A stretch of DNA of 64,000 bases, from positions 2,461,879 to 2,525,878 of the forward strand of contig OX377201.1 of assembly GCA_947396885.1 (NCBI GenBank), given 5' to 3'. The translations under genes were made by a program, and so were the position numbers. Origin of the DNA: Heligmosomoides polygyrus polygyrus (Eukaryota > Nematoda > Chromadorea > Rhabditida > Heligmosomidae). Of the stretch, positions 54,079 to 64,000 are shown in pieces (the stretch's first letter is position 1; each line of letters starts with the position of its first letter). The notes under the pieces were generated by a model, which had not been told where the DNA came from, did not search any database, and was given only the letters and a program-made list of their open reading frames with translations.

Positions 54079-54629
54079 TAACGAATCGCGGCCCGGTAGA
54101 ATCGTGAACTGCGCTATGGAAATGCCTCCAATAAATTAGTAAAAGACAAAGAAATAAAAATGAAGGGAAAAGGAAAAAAGGAACAAGTAAGTGGGTTCAA
54201 TAAACTTCAAGTTCTTCAATCTTAAAACCTTGGCATTCTCGTTATACACCAAGATTTTCACCCAATTTTGGACAATTTTCAAACCCAATTAGAGAAATTT
54301 CATTGATTCATTGATTCATTCATTCATTCATATACCAAAGCTATTGTTAAGAGAAGATGTACACACTGAAGGACAAAATAGAGTAGTTAACTAAGAAACA
54401 CTAGAAAAAAAATAAAAAACTGAACGGGAGAAAAGAGAAAAATACTGCCGAGAACTTGTAGAAATGAGATTTAGAAAAAAGTTATAAGAAGTTTGTAAGG
54501 TACAAATCTGCAGTTTTCCGAGCAGAGTCTAACGTTAGTTTGCGCAATTAAGTCTATCCTTATTTATACAAATTAAAAATATGCCTTTTTAAACCATAAC
54601 AAATTTACCTGCTTCAAAAAGTGAACACG

Positions 54630-55250
54630 TTTAGAAATCTTTAAAAAAATTATTTTTCCAGGAAAAATTATAAACTGAAGCTTTTTTAAGGCGCAGAAAG
54701 GCAGCACTTTTTAGGGTTTTGAGAAAAGGATTGCGTCGGACGTCGCGATTTTCATTTGATTGAGAGAAAAATGTTACCCGAGTGCAGTTATACAATTGAC
54801 AACGATGCAACAAAAATAATTGAAAAAAGCATGTCTTCACCACTCTGTTTCAGGCCAACAGCGTTCAAACAATCAATCGATTTGATGACGAAACAAGTAG
54901 ACGTGTGCGTAGCGTGATCTTTTCTTTTAACACACTGGAAAGTTGCTGCTTTTTTGTACAGTAAAACAAGCTCAAATCATTGCTTTTCTTGAGAAACAAA
55001 AGCTTTATAAAATTTGAAGCAGTGTATTCATTACTGAGCAGACGCACTAAAAATAAGGAAGCCATAAAAAACTTCCATTGAACAAAAAGTTATTCTAACC
55101 TTTTTGGAGAGTCTCTAGTTTAATCTGAAAGACACCTGTTTTAATTTAGAAGATGTTCAGTGTTTGTTTTGAAAAGTGATAGGCTTGTTTAGAGGAGTGT
55201 CCAGCTGGATTTGAAAGTGTTCAATCTCGCGCTTAAATAGTGTAAATGTA
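54630..55250. mobile_element. Foldback element, GTGTCC family (copy 3, partial)
   Basis: The sequence shares TTGGAGAGTCTCTAGTTTAAT, GAAGATGTTCAGTG and AGGAGTGTCCAGCTGG with the right-hand ends of the copies at 21.1 and 62.9 kb, and GGCGCAGAAAGGCAGCACTTT with 62.4 kb. The left end is unclear. Confidence 0.45.
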
Positions 55251-55931
55251 TTAACATTTTCTATATAATTATAATACATATTAATACATACACCTATATA
55301 TGTATAATATTTTCGTGCATTCTTCTATCTACAATTTTTTGGATCGGAAATTTTATTATCGGCCTTGCCAGATTTGCCTGCTTAATGGGTTCATTACGCA
55401 CCATTACATACATATAATTATAGTAATAATAATAATAATAGCAGTATTAAATAAACCTAAATACAATAAAAAAGTGAAGTAAGAGAGTGAATAGTAAGGA
55501 CTTTTTCATGAGATGAGTATGGATTTCGGGGGCAGTATGGATTTCCTCCAAATTTTCGGAAAGGGAAAGCAATCGCCGTATAGCAGACGATTTTCCACAC
55601 TTTAAAAGCTATACCGATATAGGTGAACTAGCCAAGACTCGCATGCTACTAAAACCATGGGTATTGGTCATAAAACTGGGACGCTAACGTCTAAGGAATG
55701 GATAAGTGCGGCTGTTAGTCTGTGAAGTCGTTCGCCACCAGTCCAGCTAGGCGGAGGTACCTACGGAGAGACCAAAGTATTCGGAGCAGCCCAGCTAGGC
55801 CACGTAGCGATTCTGGCGAATTGAAGTGGCCCGTTTCGTGGGCATTAATCTTGCATGCGGGAAGTACGGCCAGTGAACGACAGGTAGAAACTCCAAAGGT
55901 CGGCGACTGAGTTGCACGCTCCAGACCAACC

Positions 55932-56160
55932 CCGCTTATAGCGCAGTAGGATGAGGCGCGAGTGTGGCTCGAATCTACTCCAGCCTCCAATCAAACGTTT
56001 TCAGTCTCTACGAGGTCGCTGTTTCGGTATGGAACTTATCCGGAAGGGATGCACATAGGTTGTCTATCGTATAGGCATCGCAGATCACTATTTCACTACG
56101 AAATCACGTAGAAGTAGAATGCGTGGCGCATCCCATAAGAGGATTTTCTACCACTTTACT
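55932..56160 (+). mobile_element. SINE remnant
   Basis: A box TAGCGCAGTAGGATGAGG, a poor B box GGCTCGAATCTACTCC, and a late body piece CACGTAGAAGTAGAATGCGTG with GGCGCATCCCATAAGAGG. The middle is shortened and diverged. Confidence 0.5.
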
Positions 56161-56858
56161 GACCTGCTGAATGTATATTTTCAAGCAAGTAGGAAAAGCT
56201 ATCGTAGAAATTTTCGAAAGATTTCAGCACCCATTCCATAGGATAAGCTAACCAGCCAGCCAACCCGTGGCAGGCCAACCAATTAGATGAATAAGCTCTG
56301 CGAAATCGACCTGAATGGTCAAAGTTAGATGCCACGGAAGAAAGAGACTTGGTCCGGACTCACATTACCGTCGAGAAAGCTAGCGGAATAGGTAGCTGTA
56401 GTCGCAATGTTGGCCGTAAATTCGTCTGCGTCAAACGAGTGCGACGTATGAGACGGGTCTTTTTTCAGAGGAAATGTGCAAGCTTTCAGAGCTGATCGGA
56501 TATGCTCTTCGTCTATGCCGAAAGGAATCTGCGACAAAGGCCTGCAGACGTTTTCACGGGTGATATATGCAGGCTATTAGCCATTACATCACTTCTATAT
56601 CTCTCGGGGTAGACTAACAGAAACGAATTTCGATCTGTGAAATATGAGAGTGAAATATGCTCTTCAAGACGGATGCTGTGCATTCAAAAGGTGGCCGTCA
56701 AGAGATTGGGGCAAAGTAGAGTGCATGGCGCATCCTAAATGCATCAAGTCGTAGTCTTTTAACCACGTGGGCTTCGGTCTGCGATAATGAATAGGTAAAT
56801 AAATAAATAAATAAAAATGACGTGCTGTACCGTTAGTGAAGGAAGTTACAACATACTA

Positions 56859-57750
56859 CCAGGCTGCCCGTCCAATAATTCCTGTCCGAAAATTTTCAAA
56901 ATTCTATAATTTTCCTTAGAAGTGTTATAATATCAGGCAAGTGTAAAAACTTTCTAGAAGGTTCTCCAGAGTTCCACGCTAGGGGTATATAAGGCGCAGT
57001 CGCCGCGTCTAGCTACCAGTAGAAGCTAAAATGGACCAAGGTCGAATTCGTACGTTGGTGTACTACGAGTGGCTGCTGGACAACGACACGGGCACCGCGG
57101 TCGCCAACATCTGCAGAGCGTGCAAGGAGGATGCAGCGTCCCAACGCACAGTCAGGCGCTGGTTCAATCGTTTCGAGAGCAGCGACACGAGCCTCGAGGA
57201 CAGGGAACACCCGCTGAAGATCATGCTCTGCTGCTGGTGGGACGCCAAGGGCATGCTGTTCTTCGAGCTGCTCCCGCAAGGCAGGACGGTCACCGCCTCC
57301 ATCTACACCGATCAGCTCGAGAAACTAGCCGCCGCCTTCCGAGAAAAGCGTCCCCGACGGGCCTCGGTCCACCTGCTGCACGACAACGCGCGCCCCCACA
57401 CGGAGAAGGAGACCCAGCAGAAGTTGGCGACGCTCGGCTGGCAGACGGTTGCCCATCCGCCGTATTCCCCGGACCTCGCCCCCTCCGACTACCCCTTGTT
57501 CCGCCCGCTGAAGCACCATTTGGACGGAAGAAAATTCACCAACTACGACAACCTCAAATCCGACATCGCGGACTTCTTCGAGTCGCAGCCTCCGGAGTTC
57601 TGGGCAAAGGGCATCGGCGACCTGCCCAATCGATGGGCCACTGTTGTAGATAATTGTGGTGATTATATTGTTAATTAGACTTGTTTTTCAATAAAGCTGA
57701 AAAAATTTAAAATGGTGAAATTTTCGGACAAGAATTATTGGACAGCCTGG
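56859..57750 (+). mobile_element. Mariner element, internally deleted, with TIRs and TA duplication
   Basis: Ends CCAGGCTGCCCGTCCAATAA and TTATTGGACAGCCTGG are inverted over about 40 bp (continuing through TGTCCGAAAATTTT) and flanked by TA (56857-56858 and 57751-57752). The 892-bp length is about 400 bp less than a full mariner. The GC-rich coding part contrasts with AT-rich surroundings and with the other mariners, so this is a separate lineage. Confidence 0.92.
57031..57678 (+). CDS. Mariner transposase with an in-frame internal deletion (215 aa)
   Basis: An uninterrupted frame from ATG to stop. Residues 1-56 form the N-terminal helix-turn-helix (MDQGRIRTLVYYEWLLDN, SQRTVRRWFNRFES). A jump follows at SLEDREHP directly to KIMLCCWWDAKGMLFFELLP, losing about 130 residues, including the second DNA-binding helix set and the first catalytic aspartate (CDEKW block). 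Two catalytic blocks remain, LLHDNARPHT and YSPDLAPSDYPLFRPLKHHL, with the C-terminus RWATVVDNCGDYIVN. Without the first Asp it cannot cut DNA, but DNA and partner binding may persist. No stop codon or frameshift has accumulated, so the deletion is young or the frame is under selection. The sense strand of the flanking TIRs agrees with this orientation. Confidence 0.85.
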   Translation: MDQGRIRTLVYYEWLLDNDTGTAVANICRACKEDAASQRTVRRWFNRFESSDTSLEDREHPLKIMLCCWWDAKGMLFFELLPQGRTVTASIYTDQLEKLAAAFREKRPRRASVHLLHDNARPHTEKETQQKLATLGWQTVAHPPYSPDLAPSDYPLFRPLKHHLDGRKFTNYDNLKSDIADFFESQPPEFWAKGIGDLPNRWATVVDNCGDYIVN

Positions 57751-58140
57751 TAGATAAGCATGACAGCACCTTGAGCTGCAGCTATATCTTTGCAAAAATT
57801 CTTAAATACGCTGATTAGGCGCTTTTTGGGATGCGCCACGCGTTCTACTTCTAAGGGATGTCGTGCCTCTGCATGCTGCCTACATTAACGACAAGACCTC
57901 CCGAGTTAATCGTTTTTCTTTTGGTTTATGGTCAAGTTCAAGGAAAGCCTTTCATCACATCGAGGACATCCAGTTGGTACCAGGCGAGTCTGGAAAGAGC
58001 AAAACGCTGACCTAGAGTTACTGAATATACCAAATGGGCCATCTTATAGCCTGCGAAATATTCCATAGAAATAGAAAGCATGGCACATGCCAAACAGGGT
58101 TTCATGGACGCGGTCCTGTACCCTTTATCCTTTTACAGCA
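57751..58140 (+). mobile_element. SINE remnants in two orientations
   Basis: A minus-oriented piece at 57815-57885 (TTGGGATGCGCCACGCGTTC, then GGGATGTCGTGCCTC) is followed by a plus-oriented piece at 57966-58136 (CCAGTTGGTACCAGGCGAG, AAAACGCTGACC, then CGGTCCTGTACCCTTTATCC). Confidence 0.55.
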
Positions 58141-58929
58141 AGAATAACTTTTCAAATATGGCGGCTTAGACCACACGATGATCTCCTAAGAGCCTCTACA
58201 TTGTGTAGGCGTTGAACGCGTGGCGCATCCCATGGACGTAGATCACAGTCTATCTTCAATTCAGCTTCGGATATTTTTTTTTGAAGCACACGCCAAGAAA
58301 AACTCAGAATTGCTTGCACCGTTACTTTATTGAGAACTCGAACATTTGCGATACTATACGCTTAAATAAATAAATATAAATAATAAATAATGTACAATAA
58401 TGTACATAATCAATAAATACTTATTCTTCAAAAAACAAGTAAACTAAAGGTTTTCTTTTAAAATAGAAAACATTTGAGATTGATAAATGTCAATGAGCTT
58501 CTAATTGGGATACGCCACGTACTCAATTTTTACGCCAACGACGCTGAAAGAATGAAAGCAAAAACAAAACACTGCAACTTGACTACGTTTTTTTTAGTTG
58601 AAGAGTTCTTTTTTCAACGTGGTCCGGAGGTACAGAAAGAGGCTCGTCAAGAACAGTAAAAGAGAAGATTCCTCCTTTGCTTTCAGGCCTCAGTATTTAG
58701 ACGTCCGCTCTTAAAAAAAGGGCGAAAATGTAGGTCTGGTTAGAGAAGCTCAGGGAAACGCTTCAATGGGAGCTAGCGCCTTCTGTATCACACCTCTTCC
58801 ACCTAGGCAAAAAACCGACAAGTACCGGATTTCTTATCTGTAGCAAACTCGAAGAAATAATAATTCAAATCAATTTTTTGGCCCAATTTCTATGGGCTTC
58901 CACCGAGGTTATAAGCTGCTATAATTGTG

Positions 58930-59017
58930 AGCTAAACTCTACCGCTAAGGTGGACTTGAACCCGTATAAACGAGCATACCGGGCAGGATGCTCTCCACCA
59001 TTGCACCACCGACGAAA
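58930..59017 (-). ncRNA. tRNA-like relic (A and B boxes only)
   Basis: On the minus strand GGTGGTGCAATGGTGGAGAG resembles an A box and CGGGTTCAAGTCCACC a B box, about 45 bp apart, with a possible D stem GTGC/GCAT. Anticodon and T stems do not pair, so a working tRNA is not supported. It may be a head of another SINE family. Confidence 0.3.
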
Positions 59018-59087
59018 TGTTGAGCAACACGTGCTATAAGACCTCAAATCGAGACTCTCCTATAAAGGTTAAAGTTCATTTATTTCG

Positions 59088-59430
59088 GATCCCGAGCCTC
59101 GCCGACGTTCGAAGATCAGAGACGCTGTCGCGTGGATCAAGTTGACGAAAATTAGGTGGGTCGGCTACGTAATGCGCTTCGCAAACACCCGCTGAACGAG
59201 AGCCGTTACCGACTGGATTTCGCGGGATGTCAAGAGAACACCAGGACGCCCACCAACACGTTGATCGGACTTCTTCGTGAAAGCCGTGAACGAACGATAT
59301 GACGCTCTTCGTGTCCCACGAGCGAGGAGGATCCATTGGAGCACTCTGGCACGCGACAAGGGCGAATGGAGACGCTGCTGGCGCCCGCTCGAGCAAGTCG
59401 ATGATCACCGAGACGAGACGGTGATACACT
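59088..59430 (+). pseudogene. RTE retrotransposon 3' fragment
   Basis: The reading RSKIRDAVAWIKLTKIRWVG, then GYVMRFANTR, RAVTDWISRDVKRTPGRPPT and finally [20 protein letters not shown] with the end [20 protein letters not shown] matches the C-terminus of RTE proteins. A stop and a frame break occur. The fragment ends before an ATTT-rich tail (CACTTTATTTATATTTATTT) typical of non-LTR 3' ends. Confidence 0.7.
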
Positions 59431-59847
59431 TTATTTATATTTATTTATACACTATAAGGGTCTTGGGATGCGCCGAACACACAGTAGCTAACATAGCAAG
59501 CATACACTAGGAAAGTGTTAATGAAAATCTTACGCAAAAAGGCTCACTCAAAAAAGGAGTCAAGGAATAAAATCATTTTTTTACTAAAAGTCATTTTTAC
59601 GAAAAAGAAGACACATAGCTTGAATATAAATTTCTGATTTTTCTTCTTTCAGTTACAATACAGTTTTAAAACACATTTAAAAACGCATAAAAAGTGTAGC
59701 ATATGACGCTTTTTGCATATAAATAGTGTAGTTGTGAATCCTATCTTTCTCATACTACTCATTTTTTCTCCTTTTTTAGGGACAGAAAAATATAAGAAAT
59801 AAAGGAAAAAAGACAAAAAATGCAGAATCGAGGAATAGTGTCCATTA

Positions 59848-60072
59848 TTAAAGATTTAAAGGCAGATTAGTTCCAGAAGAAGAATGTACAAGAACCATGG
59901 ATGGGCGGACTGCCCGAGCGTTATATGGCTCCTTTCCTCGTTGTTCGTTCGTAGGCCGAATGACTCTCAACGGCTTCTTCTCATCTCGAAAATTGGTGGC
60001 GATCAGCCGCGCGTCTTGATGAGCATCCCGGCCATAAACGTGTAGAGTGTCTTTTTTTTGGGCCTTCGCCAT
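59848..60072 (-). CDS. Possible small protein or exon, unrecognised
   Basis: A 74-codon frame beginning MAKAQKKDTLHVYGRDAHQD and ending with VHSSSGTNLPLNL, on the strand of the channel gene and upstream of it. It is outside the repeats I can classify and has a balanced amino-acid composition, but no family is recognised. It could be a separate small gene or a chance frame. Confidence 0.2.
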   Translation of the reverse strand: MAKAQKKDTLHVYGRDAHQDARLIATNFRDEKKPLRVIRPTNEQRGKEPYNARAVRPSMVLVHSSSGTNLPLNL

Positions 60073-60187
60073 CCCTCAGACGTTAATAGATCCTCGAACT
60101 ATATAGCTATCGCTAGGAATGGGCCGTCATTAGCTCATCGAATAGCTCTGTTTGGGTTCCCATGAAGACGATGAAGTTGATGAAAAA

Positions 60188-60476
60188 TAAAGGAGGAAGG
60201 ACGACGTTACTCAACCCCGTTTGGGAGGGATGCGCCACGCATTCCACTTTAGGAATGTCGTGGATGGAGGCAATTTGAATGAATGCGTGTTTGGCCTATA
60301 CAATGACCTAGAGTGGTCAGACAATGAACAAGTCAGTGCCTTGTCCTTCCCGGAGTACCAGTTCACCGACCCAGGGGTTGTGGAGGGCTTGGTTGGTCTG
60401 GCTGGGCGGAAAATCCGAACCAGGAACCTGGTATCGGGTGCACGCGACAGTCAGCACGTTCTCCAACTGCGCTACA
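60188..60476 (-). mobile_element. tRNA-derived SINE, nearly full length
   Basis: Antisense copy: AAAGGAGGAAGGACGACGTT (tail and end), GGGATGCGCCACGCATTCC, CGTGTTTGGCC, CAATGAACAAGTCAG, and the B-box complement AAATCCGAACCAGG. The head stops at CAACTGCGCTAC. Small duplications (GGAGG, GAATGAATG) are private to this copy. Confidence 0.8.
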
Positions 60477-61057
60477 AATACAAAACTCGATGTCATTTCA
60501 ACCGCTTGAGAAAAGCGCCATGCACTCTGCTCTTGTGGAAAATCGTGAACATAATCCGAAGGCATACCTAACCCTTATAGAGAATTGTGGTGGCCAGACG
60601 ATAGACGTGTCAGCGAATTATCCTTCCCATGCAGTGCTGGTAACATTTAATCGGCGCCCGAGGGATGAGAGCTTCGTTGGCCTGGGCGGAGCACGACCTT
60701 TGAATTAGTTCGCATTGTGGGCAAACAGACGTCTCTTCTTAAAGTGAGTCTACCGAGGGGTAAGCAGTCTCTGAGGTGCTCCCCGGCACTTATTGGGTTT
60801 TTGCCCGACATCTCGCAGCTTCTGCAGAGACCACACGCTGGATACAAATGTTAAGGTCCGACAATGAGATCCAGGCCTGAAGTTAATCAGTGCACTCTGA
60901 TTGGTCACCGTCTTTCATGCCACGCCCTTTCATCCAGTCGGTCGAAACCTCAACAAGTACCGTATCTCCCATAAATACCAGGAAATACCAGGGAAGTATT
61001 CGGAAGTGGCTATAAGCAATCTAACGATCCCTTCCATTCCACCTACTGGTTTGCTGT

Positions 61058-61165
61058 AGTAGGCACTATTGAAGGCGATTTGAGTGCGCCATGCACTTTA
61101 TTTCTTTGGAGGATGCAAAACACCATGTCAATAGGACAACTGAATAAGACCAGGAGCCGGATTCA
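61058..61165. repeat. Two-copy dispersed repeat (partner at 53041-53165)
   Basis: TGTAGTAGGCACTATTGAAGG, GTGCGCCATGCACTTTAT and GAATAAGACCAGGAG align with the copy at 53.0 kb. The right part merges into the TIR element that begins at 61151. Confidence 0.45.
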
Positions 61166-61553
61166 TCAACGACTTACGTAGCTTTAACGTACCTTTATTA
61201 TTAATAAATAAAATGAATAAATAAGTTAAAATGTAAATAAAATAAAATAGAATATGATTATAAAAATAAAAATTACATTCAAAAATTAAAAATTGAAAAA
61301 ATAGAAAAATATAACACCTCTTTCTTCACTGATGAGCCACCGAGGGGTGTTATAATCATCTGAAGAGAGGTGGCGAGACGAACCATTGATGTTTGCTGTT
61401 GTTTCTCCCTAATAGTCAAATACATTTAACGAAGAATTATAAGCGAAAGCTCAGATAGCGCGGCTTATCAAGCGATATGGTGAGCGATTACCTGAGCTTT
61501 TCGCTTACAATTTTCCGGTGAAGTTATGTAAGTCATTGATAAATCCGGCCCTG
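61151..61553. mobile_element. CCGGATTCATCAACG-ended TIR element (copy 3)
   Basis: Ends GAGCCGGATTCATCAACGAC and TCATTGATAAATCCGGCC are inverted, with ACTTACGTAGCTTTAACG and its complement further in. A long AAATAAA-rich stretch fills the left half. The words GCTTATCAAGCGATATGGTG match the copy at 7.3 kb. Confidence 0.6.
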
Positions 61554-62176
61554 ATTGCAAAAATTTCCGGAGAGGTTCATCTTTTCCAAACAGGTCTGAA
61601 ACCCCAATGAGTGGAGCAAACCCAAAACCTATAGAAGAGGAGAGCCATATCTACCAGTTGCGCTATTCGCGCATCTAATCTGCTATAGAACGAATTAATC
61701 AGATGGACAAATTAAGCAAAAAAAGCGAATGTAACCCTTCAATGTGACTGGGAAAAAGTAGGAAAAACGTCTGGCAAACACGTTTAATCGAAGTGGAGAA
61801 TGCTGTGTTGGCTGTAGGAGACTTATAATTAACAAAGCTCCATAACTGATGAGCGCAAAACAAAGTCGTGAAAACACATGACGTTGTCGTTTGCCTTCAT
61901 TTAAGAGCTGGTGCAGGTGCATGGCCAGTTAGCATGTTTTTTTTTTCTTACCCGCTTTGCTTGATTCTGGTGAGTAAAAAGCAATATTATTCATTTTAGA
62001 AGCATCATGTTTTTTTTAAATACGACATCTTTCTAAAATCAGTCTCAATCTAGATTATTATTCCAAAAATTAAAAATTAATCATTTTTAACTTAAAATTG
62101 CACTAACAAAAATTTTTAAAAAAATTAAAAACTAAAAGCTAAAGTACAAAATCGGAAGTATTTGAAGAAACTGATA

Positions 62177-63091
62177 TATACCATTTTCACTTCAAATTTG
62201 CCACTTTTCAAATCAAATTGGACACTCTTCTAGCCTGGCCTATAAACATTGAAATCAAAAACGTCCTCCAAATCAAGACGAGCTTTTCCAAAATGATTAG
62301 AATAATTTTTTTGCACAAGAAAAACTTAGAATATCTTTTTTTAAAAATTTTTTTGCATTAGCTGCCGAATGAGTGAATATATTTTTCTTAAGAAAAATAG
62401 TTATTTAAATCTTGTGTTAAGGCGCAGTAAAGCAGCAATTATGTCTTGCATCAAAAAACTAGATTGCGCCATGCACTCAAAAAGATCAACGCAACGTTTA
62501 TTTGATTGATAGTGCAAGTACTGCTTACATGCAGAAAAAAGGTTAAGATATGTGCGTTTTTACAATTGTTTGTGTTGCACCGCTTGCAATAGTGAAACAA
62601 ACAAACAAACAAACAAACAAACAGAAATTTCGCTATCAATCGAATGAAAATCGCGAAGTTTTGGAAGGAGCATGGTGCACTCTCTGTTTTGGTAATATAA
62701 AATGACCGCCTTTCTCCTCTTTAAAATAAATTTTATTTCGATGTTTTTTCTCGAAAAATAAAATTTTCATAAAATTTCAAACTAGGTGTCCTCTTATTAG
62801 GAAGTAAATTAAAACTTCAAAGAAAGTTATACTAAAATTTTCCTTGAGCAAAAAATTATTCCAACATTTTTGAGGAGTCTCTAGTTTAATGTGGAAAAGA
62901 CTCATTTCGATTTGAAAAAGTTCTCTTTGATTTGAAAAGCCTTAGGTTAGCTTAGAAGGGTGTCCAAATTGACGTGAAAATTTCGAATTCAATTCAATTT
63001 GAGAGACTGCCCTGAAATCAACTTCAATTTGAAATTTGCGAAAAATTCAATTTGATTTGAAAAGTGTCCAATTCGACGTGAAAATGGTATA
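62177..63091. mobile_element. Foldback element, GTGTCC family, most complete copy
   Basis: Inverted ends TATACCATTTTCACTTCAAA and GACGTGAAAATGGTATA, followed inward by AAATCAAATTGGACAC and GTGTCCAATTCGACG. The interior holds ATTGCGCCATGCACTC and CATGGTGCACTCTC on opposite sides and an AAAC microsatellite (62595-62621). About 915 bp, no protein, and no clear target duplication. Confidence 0.65.
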
Positions 63092-63103
63092 TTTAGATGC
63101 TTG

Positions 63104-63310
63104 GGACGTGTGATCGCGCGGAGGAGGTGCCGGTGATCGCGCGCGTACTCGACCTAATACACTACATTCAAGTCCCGCCCAGGCCAACCAGACGACAAGA
63201 ACTTGTTTTTCGGTTGGTCCTTGTGCAGGCTTTTACATTGCCTCTTTGATATCCCGAAGAATAGAATACGTGGCGCATCTAGAAAAACCTTGATTATCGT
63301 CGTCTTATCT
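63104..63310 (+). mobile_element. tRNA-derived SINE, strongly diverged
   Basis: Head TGATCGCGCGGAGGAGGTGC, then a B-box relic TTCAAGTCCCGCCCAGGCC, and late body CATTGCCTCTTTGATATCCCG with GTGGCGCATCTAG. It lies just outside the right end of the foldback element. Confidence 0.55.
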
Positions 63311-63548
63311 AAGGCCGTATCATTGCGCTTACAGCTATAGTGTTTTTATATCCTTGAAAACATCCGCTTTTATAACTCCTTAGAGTATCATATGCCTTAA
63401 AAATGCTTCAAAAATTAATTATGTTATTTTGCTCTTTAGGTGTTTTTCTTTAATTTCGTTTTGTTTGTTAGCTTGGACGTCTTGGATGTTCACATCAAGC
63501 TGTTCGGCATGTTTTTGCTGCTTTACTTCATGTTCGCGTGTACATTTT

Positions 63549-63801
63549 AAGCGTCCGTAGGTAAATAAGCAAGTAAATAAATAAATAAATTTTTCAAAAT
63601 TTTAAATTGAGTAAATAAATAATTTATTTATTTATTTGTTAAAATTTCTAAATCAAAAATCGATTGCATCGGCAGAGCCACCGGAGAATCCTTGACAGAA
63701 ATCGGTAAATAGCATCCTTGGTACATCTGTAAGCGTTCATAACTAAATAAGCAAGTAAATAAATATATAAATAAATAAATTCTTGAAAATCCTAAATCGA
63801 A

Positions 63802-63848
<47 letters not shown>

Positions 63849-64000
63849 AATTTCCAAATTGATAATCGATTGCATCGGCAGAGCCGCCGAAGCATTCCTG
63901 GTAGAAAATTGGTAAGCAGGATTCTTGGTAAATTTGTAAGCGTCCATAAGTAGATAAGCAAGTGAATAAATAAAAAATAAATAAATAATAAATTCCAAAA
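63549..64000 (+). repeat. Tandem repeat of about 185-205 bp with AAAT microsatellite, continues past the window
   Basis: The word AAGCGTCCGTAGGTAAATAAG-like recurs at about 63549, 63731 and 63938, each followed by CAAGTAAATAAATA. Between them lie ATCGATTGCATCGGCAGAGCC (63660 and 63867) and CCTTGGTA/TCTTGGTA. Pure AAAT runs occur at 63812-63848. Confidence 0.75.

Noticed and set aside
57069..57653. 194-codon second frame overlapping the deleted mariner transposase
   Set aside because: A GC-rich out-of-frame shadow of the transposase coding strand; it has no transposase motifs.
61610..61690. Possible tRNA on the minus strand (AGCGCAACTGGTAGATATGG)
   Set aside because: Only an A-box-like word is convincing. 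The B-box region does not form a T arm.
1..64000. CRISPR arrays, prophage or bacterial operons
   Set aside because: Repeats are long, inverted or tandem without spacers, genes have introns, and mobile elements are of animal type.

Overview
The window looks like nuclear DNA from a nematode. The evidence is a two-pore (TWK-type) potassium channel gene closely resembling nematode TWK proteins, GT-AG introns as short as about 50-65 bp, RTE-clade retrotransposons and mariner elements. The species cannot be named from the sequence, and no prokaryotic features (operons, Shine-Dalgarno sites, CRISPR) are present. One 200-base run of N (24662-24861) is an assembly gap.

Three host genes are recognisable. 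(1) On the + strand, 923-5763, a gene of the major facilitator superfamily (MFS) is split into ten exons; its first exon(s) are not seen. (2) A paralogue on the same strand, 21234-33869, has eleven recognisable exons. Nine consecutive internal exons have the same length and phase in both genes, so this is a tandem duplication whose second copy has been stretched to about 12.6 kb by insertions in its introns. The family looks closest to SLC18B1-type (vesicular amine/polyamine-like) transporters. (3) On the - strand, 51859-41139, a TWK potassium channel gene has at least fourteen exons and a C-terminal tail rich in Pro-Glu repeats.

Everything else is dominated by mobile DNA. There are more than fifteen copies or fragments of one tRNA-derived SINE of about 295-305 bp, with Pol III A and B boxes, a (TTTATCC)-like tail and, in four copies, clear 9-14 bp target-site duplications. 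There is one nearly complete RTE element (about 13.5-16.6 kb, - strand) and three RTE fragments. Five mariner/Tc1 relics occur, two of them bounded by inverted repeats and TA duplications. Several families of foldback or MITE-like elements are present: PIF/Harbinger-like with TAA/TTA target duplications, a family of about 1 kb with GTGTCCAA-type ends, a CCGGATTCATCAACG-ended family, a GTTAATGTGGCC-ended family, and a 1.5 kb TA-flanked element with nested inverted repeats. Two separate foldback elements carry a tRNA-like sequence in each arm.

Layout: 0-0.9 kb ATCGAT-rich DNA; 0.9-5.8 kb transporter gene A; 5.8-21 kb transposons and an 814-bp tandem duplication; 21.2-33.9 kb transporter gene B, loaded with SINE, MITE and foldback insertions and a 108-bp minisatellite; 34-41 kb ATCGAT repeats, a low-complexity ORF, an RTE fragment and a 1.5 kb composite element; 41.1-51.9 kb TWK channel; 51.9-64 kb SINE copies, an internally deleted mariner and AT-rich repeats with no confident host gene.
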